Shown here one piece after another: positions 34,873-45,699 of a DNA stretch of 64,000 nucleotides. The position numbers were made by a program, and so were the translations under genes. Within the stretch, counting starts at the first letter, position 1; each line of letters begins with the position of its first letter. The DNA is taken from positions 17,816,501 through 17,880,500 of the forward strand of contig OX335651.1 in the NCBI GenBank assembly GCA_946894095.1, written 5' to 3'. The notes beneath the pieces were generated by a model. The model worked only from the letters and a program-made list of their open reading frames with translations, did not search any database and was not told the origin of the DNA. Source of the stretch: Incurvaria masculella. Its lineage: Eukaryota > Arthropoda > Insecta > Lepidoptera > Incurvariidae.

Positions 34873-34879
34873 TTTTTTA

Positions 34880-36520
34880 TTTAAATTTATAGAACTATCT
34901 TAGCCATCGACGTACCAAAGCAATAGACCGACAATCAGAGTACTTCTCCATACAAACATCCGTACCACGCTTGCGAAATGTACCAGTGTTGATGTTATTT
35001 CTATTTTAATTTGCCTGCTCATTGAATACGTTTTGGTTTTCTATATTATCAACACGATTGCTAAAATACGTGAAATTTCTTAAAATTACTTTAGTAAAAT
35101 AGTTGTAGATCAAATTCAATAAATAAAAGATAGCAAACACCGGGAAAATTACGAAGAAACAATCCCGAAAAACAACAAATAACTTTATTTTTCATCCTGG
35201 TATCCCTGACCACGGAAGCAGTCCCTAACAATGATTCATCTTACTCAGTCGGCACATCGACGTTAAATCTTCGTCGAGGAAGCTATTTGAATATTTAGCT
35301 GTTGTACAGAAACGGCGAAGAACTGAAAGTATAAGTAATGAATTTAGCTCCGCAGAACCCCCAAATTCACTTGAATTGCAGTGTAAAAGCCAGTGAAAAC
35401 ATAGACCGGGGAAAGATGCTGGATCACTTGCAAAATATCTTGATGAAATAGAAAAGTTCAAACCGTTCATAGAAAAAAAAAATAGAAAACAATGTATCTC
35501 GAGTTGGCTGTATCGTTGAAACTTTGGAAACAATGGTAAAACATAACAAAGAGAGTCATTGCTATAGAAGTGGGTTCTTATTTATATATCTTGCTCCAAA
35601 GTAAATTGGGCGAAATTTATATTCCAAAAGAAGCAATGAAATATACAGACAACGAGGCAAGATTCCAGCTTCAAACTCTTTTAGACCATACAGCAAGTAG
35701 GATTCTAAATGTTGTTAGCAGGGATCTAGTGGGAACTTATTAGATGCTGCTAGTATCTAGGGTGTTAATGACACCAGATGGTCAGAGTACCTATAATCAA
35801 CCACCTAATGGTGATGAAGAGGATGACAATGCATTGTCTTTATTTTTGGTAAATTTCTCACTCGTTCAATTAGCCTGCGACTGCTAAGCGTTATGGAGTA
35901 CTGAGACACCTTCATCAACTATGTTGTGTTTGCCTATTTCCTCAATTTCGTGAACGAGACCACTAAAATAGTCAAAAAATAAATGGCAACCCTAGAGGCT
36001 GAAAATAAATTTTGTAGACTGACCAAAGGTACTCATAACAACTAATAACGTCAACTACAAGGGGGCGCTCTGACTATCCGCAGCGGGTGCTGCTATTTTT
36101 AATAGTAAATGTTATTTACTACAATCAAGATAGCTTTTAATACCGAATAACCATTACCAATTCTTACAAAATCTTACATCTGGCGTTTTTCTGTCCGTCT
36201 TTTCGCTTACAATTGAACAATTGATTTCCTGATTTGACTCCGTATGTATATATGTAAAGTTTCATTCTTCCTATCAATTATAGGCCATTTAACATCACGG
36301 TAAGTTACTTCAAGCGGTGAGCATTAGGTTTCATCCGACATTAACGCGGGCGGAGCCGTGGGTATTTTAGGTTTTGTAAACAACGTTGTCGAGGATTGTA
36401 TTCATGGCAGAAACAATAAAATATATCGAAACAAAACCTTTTTAGGACAACATATTAAAACCAGATGTAAATGTAAATATAACAAAAACGGGGACGCACG
36501 GGGACACGATTTTAACAAAT
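34880..36520. other. Stretch without recognised genes
   Basis: Short frames only. Fragments at 35140-35900 read as broken protein-like pieces but no family was identified. Confidence 0.35.
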
Positions 36521-36529
36521 TTATATACT

Positions 36530-36815
36530 TAAGGGCATGCTTAAATGGATCCGTAGCATGGTACAAGATTTATCACAAAAATATAAACGCATTTTTTTGT
36601 ATGGGCCTCCTCTTTAATTTTTGTATTTGTTTAAAGTTACCGATTTGTTGTTATAGCAGCAAATAAATATACACTCTGTGAAATTTTCAGCTGCCTACCT
36701 ATTACAGTTCATGAGATACAGCCCTGTCAGACGGACGGACGGACCGACGAACGGACAGACAGCGGAGGCTTTGTAATAGGGTTCCGTTGGCACGCTTTGG
36801 GTACGGAACCCTAAG
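36530..36815 (+). mobile_element. SINE-like repeat family B, copy 4 (old head)
   Basis: The head is badly decayed (agcatggtacaagatttatc), but ttgttgttatagcagcaaat, cagacggacggacggacc and tttgggtacggaaccctaag are clear. Confidence 0.7.
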
Positions 36816-37119
36816 AACTAACGGCCGATAAAAAGTGGTAGCGCAACAGCCTTCATCGCAACAATGTGGATAGTTACACGGTAAAATGGCCTCCGATGAC
36901 CGTGCGTCGCCCATTGTGGCGAGTTTACGTAGCACACAATGCTCTATTATGTCACGGCTGCCGTGAAATCTGTGCCCATCACTACACCTTAATTCATGAA
37001 TTAATAGATTATAGTATTTTCCCATTATCACAGAATAAGAAATAGTGCTCCATTATACTTACATACGAATATGATATGCATGTAAAATATACCGTAAAGC
37101 AATGTGAACATTAACAGGT

Positions 37120-37227
37120 GTATTCAGAGTGGGCAGACTAACTTGAATCCGCCGGACTAAACCGGTTTTTGTATGGTTAGTCCGGTGCTAATCTCGTACT
37201 AAGTTTTGACAGGTGCTCTCTGAATAC
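37120..37227. mobile_element. Small GTATTCAGAG-TIR MITE, intact copy (108 bp)
   Basis: The ends are GTATTCAGAG and CTCTGAATAC, perfect 10-bp inverted repeats. The centre contains ggtttttgtatggttagtcc, shared with the copies at 28627 and 59572. It has no coding capacity. Confidence 0.8.
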
Positions 37228-37799
37228 GAATGCAAGATTTACAAAATAGGAAGCATTGTGTCGGAAGGATGGACTAGAACCAGCGAGCAAACCTTTTGCG
37301 GGCAGTGCGTCTTCCAATTCCTCAACCAACTCTATACCCGAATTCTCCTACTTATAGTCACTACGCCGCCTTTGCCGGTAATCTATGCTTCCTACTAACA
37401 CAGTTTTTAAGATTCTACAAAGGCACTTTACTACTTTCGTAAAGTAGTAATTTTAGGTACGCTTTACCTACGTGTTATTTGCATAGTGGACTTGTGACTA
37501 ATTCTAGGTATCAGCATGTGCTATGGGTTAACTGTATTAACTTTTAATATACTTAAGGAAAGTAGATTAAACCAAAACTGGAGGGAGGAAGGAATTCATT
37601 ATGTCCTACACAATATAAATAGAAAATCTTATTTCATTTCGCTAGCCCAAATCTACAAATCCGACTAATAACATGCCTCCGTGATGACACATTAATTATT
37701 GCTTCGCATATAACATATTGTTTCCGAGCAAAAATGTGCAGCTTTGTTTCTTGCTGACTAGCGTGTTTTGAACAATACCGAAATTCCCTTATTCTATAG

Positions 37800-38400
37800 G
37801 TTGACAGATCCCGCCGAACTGACGCACCGGAAGTTCGAATAGAAAGCGGTGCGGCCTTGCTGCGGCGATCTAGACGGCGAGTGCTGGTCGCGAAGCGATG
37901 CGGTTGTGATATTTGGCATAGAAAAGCGCTAGTTCCTGTTGTAAGCACGCGGCGGCGGGGCGCGCTGGCTTCGCGCCAGCTTGCTATAATTGGTGGTCGC
38001 CAGAGACAGACGGTATTCTTAGAGAGTGCGCCGGCCACTGGCCTTCCTTGCGACAAACGCGATCGAGAAAAATAAATAATTTTACACCCGCACTTGACCC
38101 AGTCACGGCGACTCGGGATACTGGAATTCCGCATCTTACCTCGCCCGTGTTCACGGACTGTTTGACGTTTATGTTCGTCGCTTCGCTGTACCGCGCGCGC
38201 GGAGACAAACTTGCGGTTGCACAACGCAGTTTCGTGCTCGATGCGAGCACGCAATGTAAATGCGCGTCTCATCCTGTGTTTATTCTACCGCGGACGGACG
38301 TGAGAAATGCCATGGCATCTTCGTTCCCACGGATGAAATCGGACGCAATGATAATTCCGTGGATTCTAGAGTAGAAAACATGATTGCAAAGGTAATATGG
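37800..38400. promoter_or_regulatory. CpG-rich block upstream of subunit e, probable promoter region
   Basis: The block is dense in CG dinucleotides (for example at 37855-37980 and 38180-38310) between AT-rich flanks, just before the non-coding start of the subunit e gene and upstream of the minus-strand tmod gene. This suggests a promoter for subunit e, and perhaps a shared divergent one. A 212-codon minus-strand open frame (38272-37634) crosses it; it is Arg/Ser-rich and resembles no protein family, as expected of a chance frame in CpG-rich DNA. No TATA box was identified with confidence. Confidence 0.4.
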
Positions 38401-38720
38401 TAAAATATAGTTGAAAGGTTTGGCATCAATTTATAAATTTATTAGGAGCTTACTAGAAATAGCAAAATCAAAACAATCAATGTAACTGCGTTATGAATGC
38501 AGCAGTAAAAAGAATACAATTGAAGCGTTTTTTCTATGAGTCCTGTGGTACCGGCGGCATACATTTGTGCCTAAATATTTAAATTTGGAACGAATGAGAA
38601 CTAACGTCAGACGTCAAGTCCGTCAAGCATGTGAAGGACACGCGAAGTCGTTTACGTCCAGGCCGAACGCCGCACTGTCTTTCTCTCGCCTTCATATCCT
38701 TCGTCGTTTCCACAGGAGCG

Positions 38721-38826
38721 ATGAGCGCCATTACCAGGCTGCCCTTCGGGCCGCCGCAGGCCGTATCCCCCGTCATCCGCGGCGCCCGCCTCATTCTGCT
38801 CATCGCCGGCGTCATGTACGGGAGAG
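38721..38826 (+). CDS. ATPsynE: ATP synthase subunit e, coding exon 1
   Basis: The exon holds 35 codons plus one base. It contains the matrix-side N-terminus and the single membrane helix (about residues 20-34). The donor is GAGAG|GTGAGC. The intron of 784 bases that follows contains decayed copies of exon 2. Confidence 0.88.
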
Positions 38827-39777
38827 GTGAGCAGCACTTCTGTTTGATAGCATTCGCGTTCGTCTTTGCCCAACGGACATGTGTGAAACGGTGATGGGTG
38901 GCAGTTTATGTCCGGCGAACAAGGGAAGGACTGACCGCCAACCATTGTCGAGCAAATCCGAATGTGAATGGCCGTTTTAATGAGTCGTCAAAGCTGCACT
39001 AAACGTTGTTCAGTTTGATAAACTGAGTCATCACCACTGAACGTTTTTGTTCGAGGGCTATATAAGTAATTCATCGCTAAAAGTAATGCTAAAGGCACAT
39101 ATTGCGATAAGGAAGGCCAACAAAGAAAAGCAATCGATTGTTTTGGTAGAGAGTGGGGAACTATGTTATAGCCTCTGACTTGGTATTAGATACTAGTATA
39201 CCGTAATAGATACCGTACTTATACGACAGGAAATCAGAATTGCTACGCTTCCATGGAGCAGGAATGGCACGTGGAGGAAGCTGAAGCGGGTGAGGAGCGG
39301 GAGGCCGTCATCGAATGGGGACGGGAAGCTGTTTGATAGCCTCTAGCCTGTTATTGTCTAAGCATGAAACGCACAATTTTCCCTGTATATTATCATGCCA
39401 CACTTGTACGACAGGTAAGCATAAGCATTGAGCGCTATACTTCTACGAAGATGGAATGGCACGTGAATGAGACCAAGCTAAAGGGGACGCGCGACAAGTT
39501 GGCGGAGCAGGAACGGGAAACTGTTCGGTAGCATCTAGCTTGTTATCTAGCAATGGTTGCAGATACCAAGGAGATTTACACCATATTCTTGTGCCATATT
39601 TATACGACAGGCAAGCAGGAGCGCTACGCTTCCATGGAGAAGGAATGGCGCGTGGAGGAGGCCAAGAGGAAGGTGGTGCGCGACAAGTTGGCGGAGCAGC
39701 AGCGTGTGCGCATCGCGGCTGAGGAGCGGCAGGCCGTCATCGACGTGGAGAGCGGGAAACTGTTCGATCGTCTCTAG
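38721..39777 (+). CDS. ATPsynE: ATP synthase membrane subunit e (join 38721-38826, 39611-39777)
   Basis: This is a 90-residue protein of the mitochondrial inner membrane. Subunit e lies in the Fo part of ATP synthase and helps hold the enzyme's dimers together. Exon 1 encodes MSAITRLPFGPPQAVSPVIR and a hydrophobic helix (GARLILLIAGVMYGRG) with the glycine-spaced motif typical of subunit e. It matches the human VSPLIKLGRYSALFLGVAYG region and ends at a GTGAGC donor in phase 1. Exon 2 starts after cgacag and encodes KQERYASMEKEWRVEEAKRK, a charged coiled-coil tail ending in SGKLFDRL-stop. The ATG at 38721 was chosen because it lies 5 bases after a strong acceptor (cgtttccacag, AG at 38714-38715); in-frame codons upstream are intronic by this reading. 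So a non-coding first exon lies upstream, perhaps ending at the AAAG|GTAATA donor at 38391-38392. At 90 residues it is longer than the 69 of the human protein. Confidence 0.88.
39143..39180 (+). pseudogene. Remnant of a further copy of subunit e terminal exon (3' end only)
   Basis: The stretch gagagtggggaactatgtta tagcctctgac resembles the end of the true exon (gagagcgggaaactgttcg ... tctctagcc). It lies one unit upstream of the copy at 39230, which makes the array four units including the functional exon. Confidence 0.55.
39230..39347 (+). pseudogene. Tandem copy of subunit e terminal exon, shortened but open
   Basis: This copy has the same acceptor context as the true exon (ttatacgacag) followed by GAAATCAGAATTGCTACGCT. 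Joined in phase to exon 1 it would read GNQNCYASMEQEWHVEEAEA and then GEEREAVIEWGREAV-stop. The central Arg/Lys-rich part is deleted. It still has an acceptor and an open frame, so it could in principle be spliced as an alternative last exon. It is more likely a decaying duplicate. Confidence 0.7.
39415..39538 (+). pseudogene. Tandem copy of subunit e terminal exon, broken
   Basis: This copy follows cttgtacgacag. It keeps recognisable stretches of the true exon (gaatggcacgtg, cgcgacaagttggcggagca, gggaaactgttcgg), but an early TGA and deletions destroy the frame. The sequence after it (ctagcttgttatctagcaat) leads into the acceptor of the real exon, so the duplication unit is intron tail plus exon, about 190-200 bp. 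Confidence 0.75.
39611..39777 (+). CDS. ATPsynE: ATP synthase subunit e, coding exon 2 (terminal)
   Basis: The exon begins after tatacgacag and completes a Gly codon with exon 1. It encodes a Lys/Glu/Arg-rich helix (EKEWRVEEAKRKVVRDKLAE, then QQRVRIAAEERQAVIDVESG) and stops at TAG 39775-39777. High GC and an intact frame set it apart from the three damaged copies upstream. No clear polyadenylation signal was found close by; the nearest convincing AATAAA is at about 40014. Confidence 0.88.
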
Positions 39778-39789
39778 CCAGATTAAGAA

Positions 39790-41480
39790 AGCAGAGATTA
39801 CAAATTATTAACAGGTTATCGCTATAAAATTATTTGACATTTAAAGATCTTTGTTTTTCTTTCCAAATTTGGAAAGTGAAGGCACTGCAATAAGGAACTT
39901 ACAGATTGCAGACTACGAAAAGAAGGAGTGTAGGTTGATTAAACAAAAATGCAATGAGGTGTAATAAGGAGTGCAATATGGGGGTGGGAAATGTAAAACG
40001 GGTTACGAACACGAATAAAAAAAAATTAGAAATCTAAGAAATGTACTCGACCTTTTTTCTGCTGTGCAACGAGACTTCTTGACAAAACTTTCACCAGTGT
40101 ATTATTATTGAACATTATTTTATCTATCTAATCTAATTGATCTATTGTTACCTTTTTGTGTACAAGAATATGCTATTTACGTTTTGGTAAATGTTTTAAG
40201 AAGTAATTCAATGAATCGAACCTAACATGATAGCGCCAAATAAGCAGATCTACCCCTGAAGTGGGAATAGAAGCATCTACACATTCAAACAATAATATGA
40301 ATTTGATAATAATTTACTACAAACTTTCGGAATGATTGGACTAGATATCTATCCCACTTAAAATCTTATTAATCTGAAAGTCTAATTTTAAAAGTTGGTT
40401 TCCTTTCAGTAACCATATAAGAAAACATATACTTTTCCATTTAAAAACTGTTTGCATGTGTGATGAAATGGTAATGAAAGCCAATGAACTTTTCATTCTC
40501 GTAATGAGCGCACATAAAATAAATAAAATTCAGCGGAAATGTTTTATTAACTTTTTTCTCAAACACGATATCCGACTTTACGACATGTTTTCAGAGTTCG
40601 CTGCACCTCACTCATGAAGACAATTTGACCTCGTTCAACTTAGCCTGTGAACTTAGCAATGACTTATGTGGCTTGAATAAAGTTGACATGTTTGAGAAAA
40701 AATGCAAAATGGGGGTTTGTACTAAATTATATAAGACACCTGAACCTTTGGACAGTAAGGTGATTGAAACCAAATAATTGGTACGACCAATGCAAAAAAA
40801 AAATTCGATACATTTGCTATGTTAGGAACAAGGTACAAATATTTGCATAGTACTGGCAAACGAGTGTACTGACATCAAACGTCTGATCAAGGTTATGAAA
40901 TAACATTAATGCAATATCCCAAAAAGTTTTCTTTTTTATTCAATAAAGGAACGGGAACTTTTTGGAAAACTTGATACTTTTATTCATAATTGAAATATCC
41001 TTTAAAACTGACCTCATCAAGTCAGGCGGGTCGTTTATCGAATCAGTAAATAACAACCTTGAATACGTGTAATGGGTCGACACACGCCATACGCAGTAGA
41101 ATAATCTAATAGTAAGATGTAAGCATTCTCCAAAGCGGAACGAGCAGCGCAGAGGTCCCATGTAGACTGTCCCTTTGCGAGGGGACAATGGGTTTTGCCA
41201 GAGTTTACTAACCTCGCTCCTTAGCAACCGCCCACGCATCGATCGCAACGTGTCCAGCCCACCCAGTCTTCAGCCATGTTCACACGGTCAGTGTAAGTTC
41301 GTATAATAAAATAAGCAACATAGTTTTCACTTTTAAATGTTTGTGGTCCCAATTGCATGAAATGTGTCTTTTTTTTAAATACGATTTTCGGTTCATGTAA
41401 TTGCTCTTTTTATCTGGTACTGTGTTACACTATATAAGATTCCTTTTCATGAATCCTTCCTTTTTTCATATTATTGTTTT
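39790..41480. other. AT-rich stretch downstream of subunit e
   Basis: Likely contains the 3' UTR of the subunit e gene (AATAAA at about 40014). Otherwise nothing recognised. Confidence 0.4.
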
Positions 41481-41499
41481 GTAGTGGTAGTGTATTTAT

Positions 41500-42440
41500 C
41501 CACTTATCTCACTCCCGGTCTAGCAGAACGAGCGACTGTGATTTCTGCTCTCTATCTATGATTATACATTTCATTTGTATCCGCTATAAATATTTTCTTG
41601 TAAACGTTCTTCTAAGTACCATTACCGTCACAATAGATTTGATCAGGCGGCGCCCAGGTGACTCACGGCTATATTATCGCTTTGTTGGACTTTTTTGGCA
41701 TCGTATCGTAGTTTAGATGTACTTACATTTTGTTTGGTGAATGTAATTACTTTCCTCACTCCTATTCTAGCAGTGCGAATAACCTCAAATTGCTGTCTCT
41801 ATCTATGGCTTGATTGCTAACATTGTAGCTTATATCTACAAAGAACTGTATTCTGTAATTTCTGCTTTCTACCTGTAATTACATTTTATTTGTATCAGTT
41901 ATAATTTTTTTTTTGTTATAATCATTCCAAATCAAGAACCTCAATTATTTCCAAAATTACGCTCAAAATGGATTGACTACGGCACTCTCGGGTGCTCTCA
42001 CAGTGTTTTAATATTTTATTGTTATTTTGGATTGTTTTGGCATACTTTAGTATTTGGTGTGCTAACATTTTGTTTTGTGAATTTAACAAATTTCTTACTG
42101 CTACCGGCGATTTCACTACCTCCAGATACCTGAAATCCGATAGTTATCTTTCGGTTACATTGCACATATACATGGTGTAACTAAGAGATAACTATGTCAA
42201 TTTTATAGCTGGAAGTTGTAAAAACAGGCACTAGTCTAGCAGAGCAAGCAAACTCAGATATGTTTTCTCTGTTTATGTCTTGAATGCGAAAATCATGTCT
42301 TGATTGCGGAAATTGTATGGTCATTGACCTGTAATGTTACATTTCATTTGTATCCGTTATCAACATTCTTCCAAGCACCATTACCCTCAAAATGGATTTG
42401 ACCAGGCGACGGCCAGGTGCACTCACAGCGTGCGACGGCG
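41500..42440. repeat. Decayed repeat of about 300-450 bp, three copies
   Basis: Three copies share the ordered landmarks ctctatctatg or ctttctacctg, acatttcatttgtatccg (about 41564, 41881 and 42340), then caaaatggatttgac followed in two copies by caggcg and ccaggtg. The first two also share a later tttttggcat / ttttggcat and acattttgttt(g/t)gtgaat block. Spacing varies (about 316 and 459 bp), so the units have suffered indels. Confidence 0.6.
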
Positions 42441-43479
42441 CATGACCAGTCACGCTAGCGCGCACGCTTTGATTACGACAGTTTCTTCAACTGTAACAGT
42501 TATCGAGGTGTCCCGTCTTGTGTTCTGTGTTACATGCGCATGATTACTGCGCAAGCGCCACGTCTTGACGTTTCGTGTGCGCAACCTGTGCGACGGACTA
42601 GAATTACTGGTCTAGTGGAAATTGTGTCAGGCAAACACTGGTAGAGAACGTAGGTGATCAGTGTTCACCGTCTTTTTCATCATGTAGTCTAAATAAAGAA
42701 TACATTTTGAATTCCTAGGTAAGAATAAACAGAGGAATATTTTTTTTGTAAAAAATAAGTACCATTACCCTATCAAAGTTACAATTGGAGACTATTTATT
42801 AGTTGAAAACATTTAACCAACATTGAGTGAAATGTTAATTCTATTGTTACAAAGTAAGTAGAGATACTACCTACATAAATATATGATTACTTACCTACTT
42901 ACTTACTTACAGTTATTGAAGTTTTACTAACAGGGTGTTATAAAAAAATACAGTCTGATGGAAAAAGGTCAGGTTTCTGGCAGCAAATGAAGAATGCTTT
43001 CAGAATAGCTACTAGCTGACGAACTTTTTTGTATCAATTAACTTTATTCGTACGCTCATTTTGTCTGAGTCTGGGTTATTATCGAGCTATAATCAACATT
43101 TCATTGTTTATTGTCTAATAATCTAAGCATGCAAATATAACGATACATACTTACTAGTTTATTCACGGTCGTAACTTTCTTACTTCACACCTGTTTAGGT
43201 CTAACTTTCATTGAAGCTCACTCTGTTCAATCTCAAATCGTATCAAACTTTCGATGGCACGCGAAGCTATTGAGGTAATGAACCTTAGCGCTCGCGAGGT
43301 GAAGACAAGCGGTTATTGTAAAAACTCGAAGTTGGTCACTAAAGAACACGGCTGTCGTCGGTGCGACAACTTTCTCTAGTCTCGCCGATTTGAGACGTAC
43401 AACTGCTGATCTATGCTACGATATTATCTCTAATTTAACAAATGCATTTTTATATTACTAGCAGTAGGTCTTATGTTAT

Positions 43480-43640
43480 AGTTTCAGTTTCAGTTTCTTT
43501 ATTCCTCCATTAGATGTATATTGCACACTCGGATTCGTCCAAATGTTTTTCTTTTTCTGCCGGTTCGATTTCATCTAGCGAAGAAGAAACGACAAGAAAC
43601 TTCGCCAGGTTTGTAATATGTTTTTCTTCTTTGCTATTTA
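43480..43640. repeat. Dispersed repeat family D, copy 2
   Basis: Contains tttattcctccattagatgt, cacactcggattcgtcc and ctagcgaagaagaaacgac aagaaacttcgcc, parallel to 23600-23760. Confidence 0.55.
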
Positions 43641-43912
43641 GACACTAGTTTACAGTGTTTGATAGATTACCTTTGTTTGATTACCTTGACTACCATAATG
43701 ATATATCATCTGAGATAAATCGGTATTAGGCTACAGCTAAGATATTATATGATAGGCTATTAGCTAAGATAATACGTAAGCGGACAAACTTTTAACAAAT
43801 TTATGACATTTAAGACACAGAATACCTAATAGTGAATGATAACGAGTTAGTATCTATTGTTAAACAAGAACTTTTTATATCCAGATAGGTTAATTCAGGA
43901 AAATTTGTATGT

Positions 43913-43945
43913 AGGTACTGTGGAAACTTTGCGTTTCCACAGTAC
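43913..43945. repeat. 14-bp hairpin
   Basis: GGTACTGTGGAAAC, loop tttgc, GTTTCCACAGTACC. No neighbouring gene is recognised. Confidence 0.8.
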
Positions 43946-44421
43946 CTTCATGGCTACCTGGCTGTAGGTAGAAGTATAACACCCTCAGATTAAATTCTGT
44001 GATCTCATCCAAAAGTTGTGTGATTGGGACTTTTGGAATATATGTTTTGACCAGTTCTGGACTAAAAAAAAACAACAAGGAGAATTGGGAGAACAACAAC
44101 GAGAATTGTTAAGAATTTGTAAAAGTGTTTATTGATTTGTATTTTTATCACGCTGGAACCAATGATAAGATTTGAATCTCTGGCTGCAACGGAGCTGCGG
44201 TTAGAGTCGATTTTTACTCCAGGAACTTTAGCCTTAAATCAGCACTTAGAAAATCATTAAATCCGAAATGCATTTTTTTTTCTCATAAGCGAAGTATTTT
44301 ATGTGGACGTGTGTACATTAAGTTTGCAACATTTTGGGGGGTCCGGAAGATAGAAATAAAATATGAAAAATGATATCTCCTAAAAAAATATTTAGAAATG
44401 TTATTTGAAAATGTTATAATA

Positions 44422-45699
44422 GGTCGGGGAAAAAGTCTTTTCGCATTATAGTATGTATGAACTTGTAATAAAATCTCTTTGGCTATACTATTTGTATCTG
44501 GCTGGTTTTGGTATCATTGAAAGTTTAAATTTTAAAGAACATAATTCCAAATTCAAATTAGGAAAATGTGTGATTCTCATTTGTTTTTCGTACTGTCAAA
44601 ATGAGTGAATCTAATGAAGAAATTCGATACATTTTAAAATTTTACTACAAAAAAGGTAAAAATGCAACGCAAGCCGCGAAAAAAATTTGCGATGTTTATG
44701 GACCTAGTGCAGTGTCTGTGAGAGTAGCACAAATTTGGTTTTAGCGTTTTCAATCCGGAAATTTTGATGTCAAAGATGCACGTCGCTCTGGTCGCCCTAT
44801 TACGGATAAAATGGATGCCATTTTGGAAAAAGTGGAGCAAGATCGGCATATCAGTAGTTACGACGTAGCTGAAGAACTAGGAATTGACCACAAAACAGTT
44901 TTGGCGCATTTGAAAAAAACTGGGTACACAAAAAAGCTCGATATTTGGGTACCTCACGAGCTCACTGAAAGAAACCTAATGAACCGTGTACTCATTTGTG
45001 ATTCTTTATTACGACGTAATAAAACCGAACCATTTTTGAAGAAGCTGATAACTGGTGATGAAAAGTGGATCACGTACGACAAGAACGTGCGAAAAAGGTC
45101 GTGGTCAAAGGCCGGTCAAGCTTCACAGACTGTGGCGAAACCCGGGTTAACTCGCAACAAGGTGATGCTGTGTGTGTGGTGGGATTGGAAGGGCATTATT
45201 CATTATGAGCTGTTATCACCAGGCAGGACCATCGATTCTGAACTCTACTGCGAACAACTGATGAGATTAAAGCAAGAAGTTGAGAGAAAGCGGCCGGAAT
45301 TAATCAACAGAAGGGGTGTGGTTTTTCATCATGATAACGCTAGACCTCACACATCTTTAGCCACTCAGCAAAAACGAAGAGAGTTTGGCTGGGAGGTGTT
45401 AATGCATCCGCCGTATAGTCCTGACCTTGCACCTTCAGATTTCCACCTGTTTAGGTCTCTTCAGAATTCTTTAGGCAGTGTCAGGTTAACATCACGAGAG
45501 GACTGCCAAAACCACTTGTCGCGGTATATTGATCAGAAGTCCCAATATTTCTATAGCAATGGGATCATGTCCCTACCTACAAGATGGCAAAAAGTTATCG
45601 AACAAAATGGTACCTACATACTTTAGTTAAATGTAAATATACCATATTAAAAAATGTTTTGAATTTTCTTAAAAAATGCGAAGAAACTTTTTCCCCAAC
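44422..45699 (+). mobile_element. Near-complete mariner element, 1278 bp, with TIRs and TA duplication
   Basis: The left end reads GGTCGGGGAAAAAGTCTTTT; the right end, reverse complemented, reads GTTGGGGAAAAAGTTTCTTC. These are matching inverted repeats of about 28 bp with a few mismatches. TA flanks both sides (44420-44421 and 45700-45701). Size, ends and the enclosed transposase all fit a mariner. It sits inside another inverted-repeat element (44240-46290). Confidence 0.95.
44601..45626 (+). pseudogene. mariner transposase (DD34D), one in-frame stop
   Basis: The frame is 341 codons and is open except for TAG at 44742-44744 (codon 48, context WF-stop-RF). It has an N-terminal helix-turn-helix region, then the mariner signatures WVPHEL and YSPDLAPSD. 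The catalytic aspartates can be placed at about residues 153 (GDEKW), 245 (HHDN) and 280 (APSD), with 34 residues between the last two, which is the mariner spacing. The stop can be explained by a single C-to-T change. Length is normal for the family. The enzyme cuts and pastes the element at TA dinucleotides. Confidence 0.95.

Larger units (their letters stand above)
42600..44239. other. AT-rich stretch, few features
   Basis: Holds the family D repeat (43480), a tact/acttac microsatellite at about 42885-42912 and the hairpin at 43913; no gene recognised. Confidence 0.45.

Noticed and set aside
37634..38272. 212-codon minus-strand open frame
   Set aside because: Arg/Ser-rich, no recognisable domain, and it crosses CpG-rich DNA where stops are rare; most likely a chance frame.
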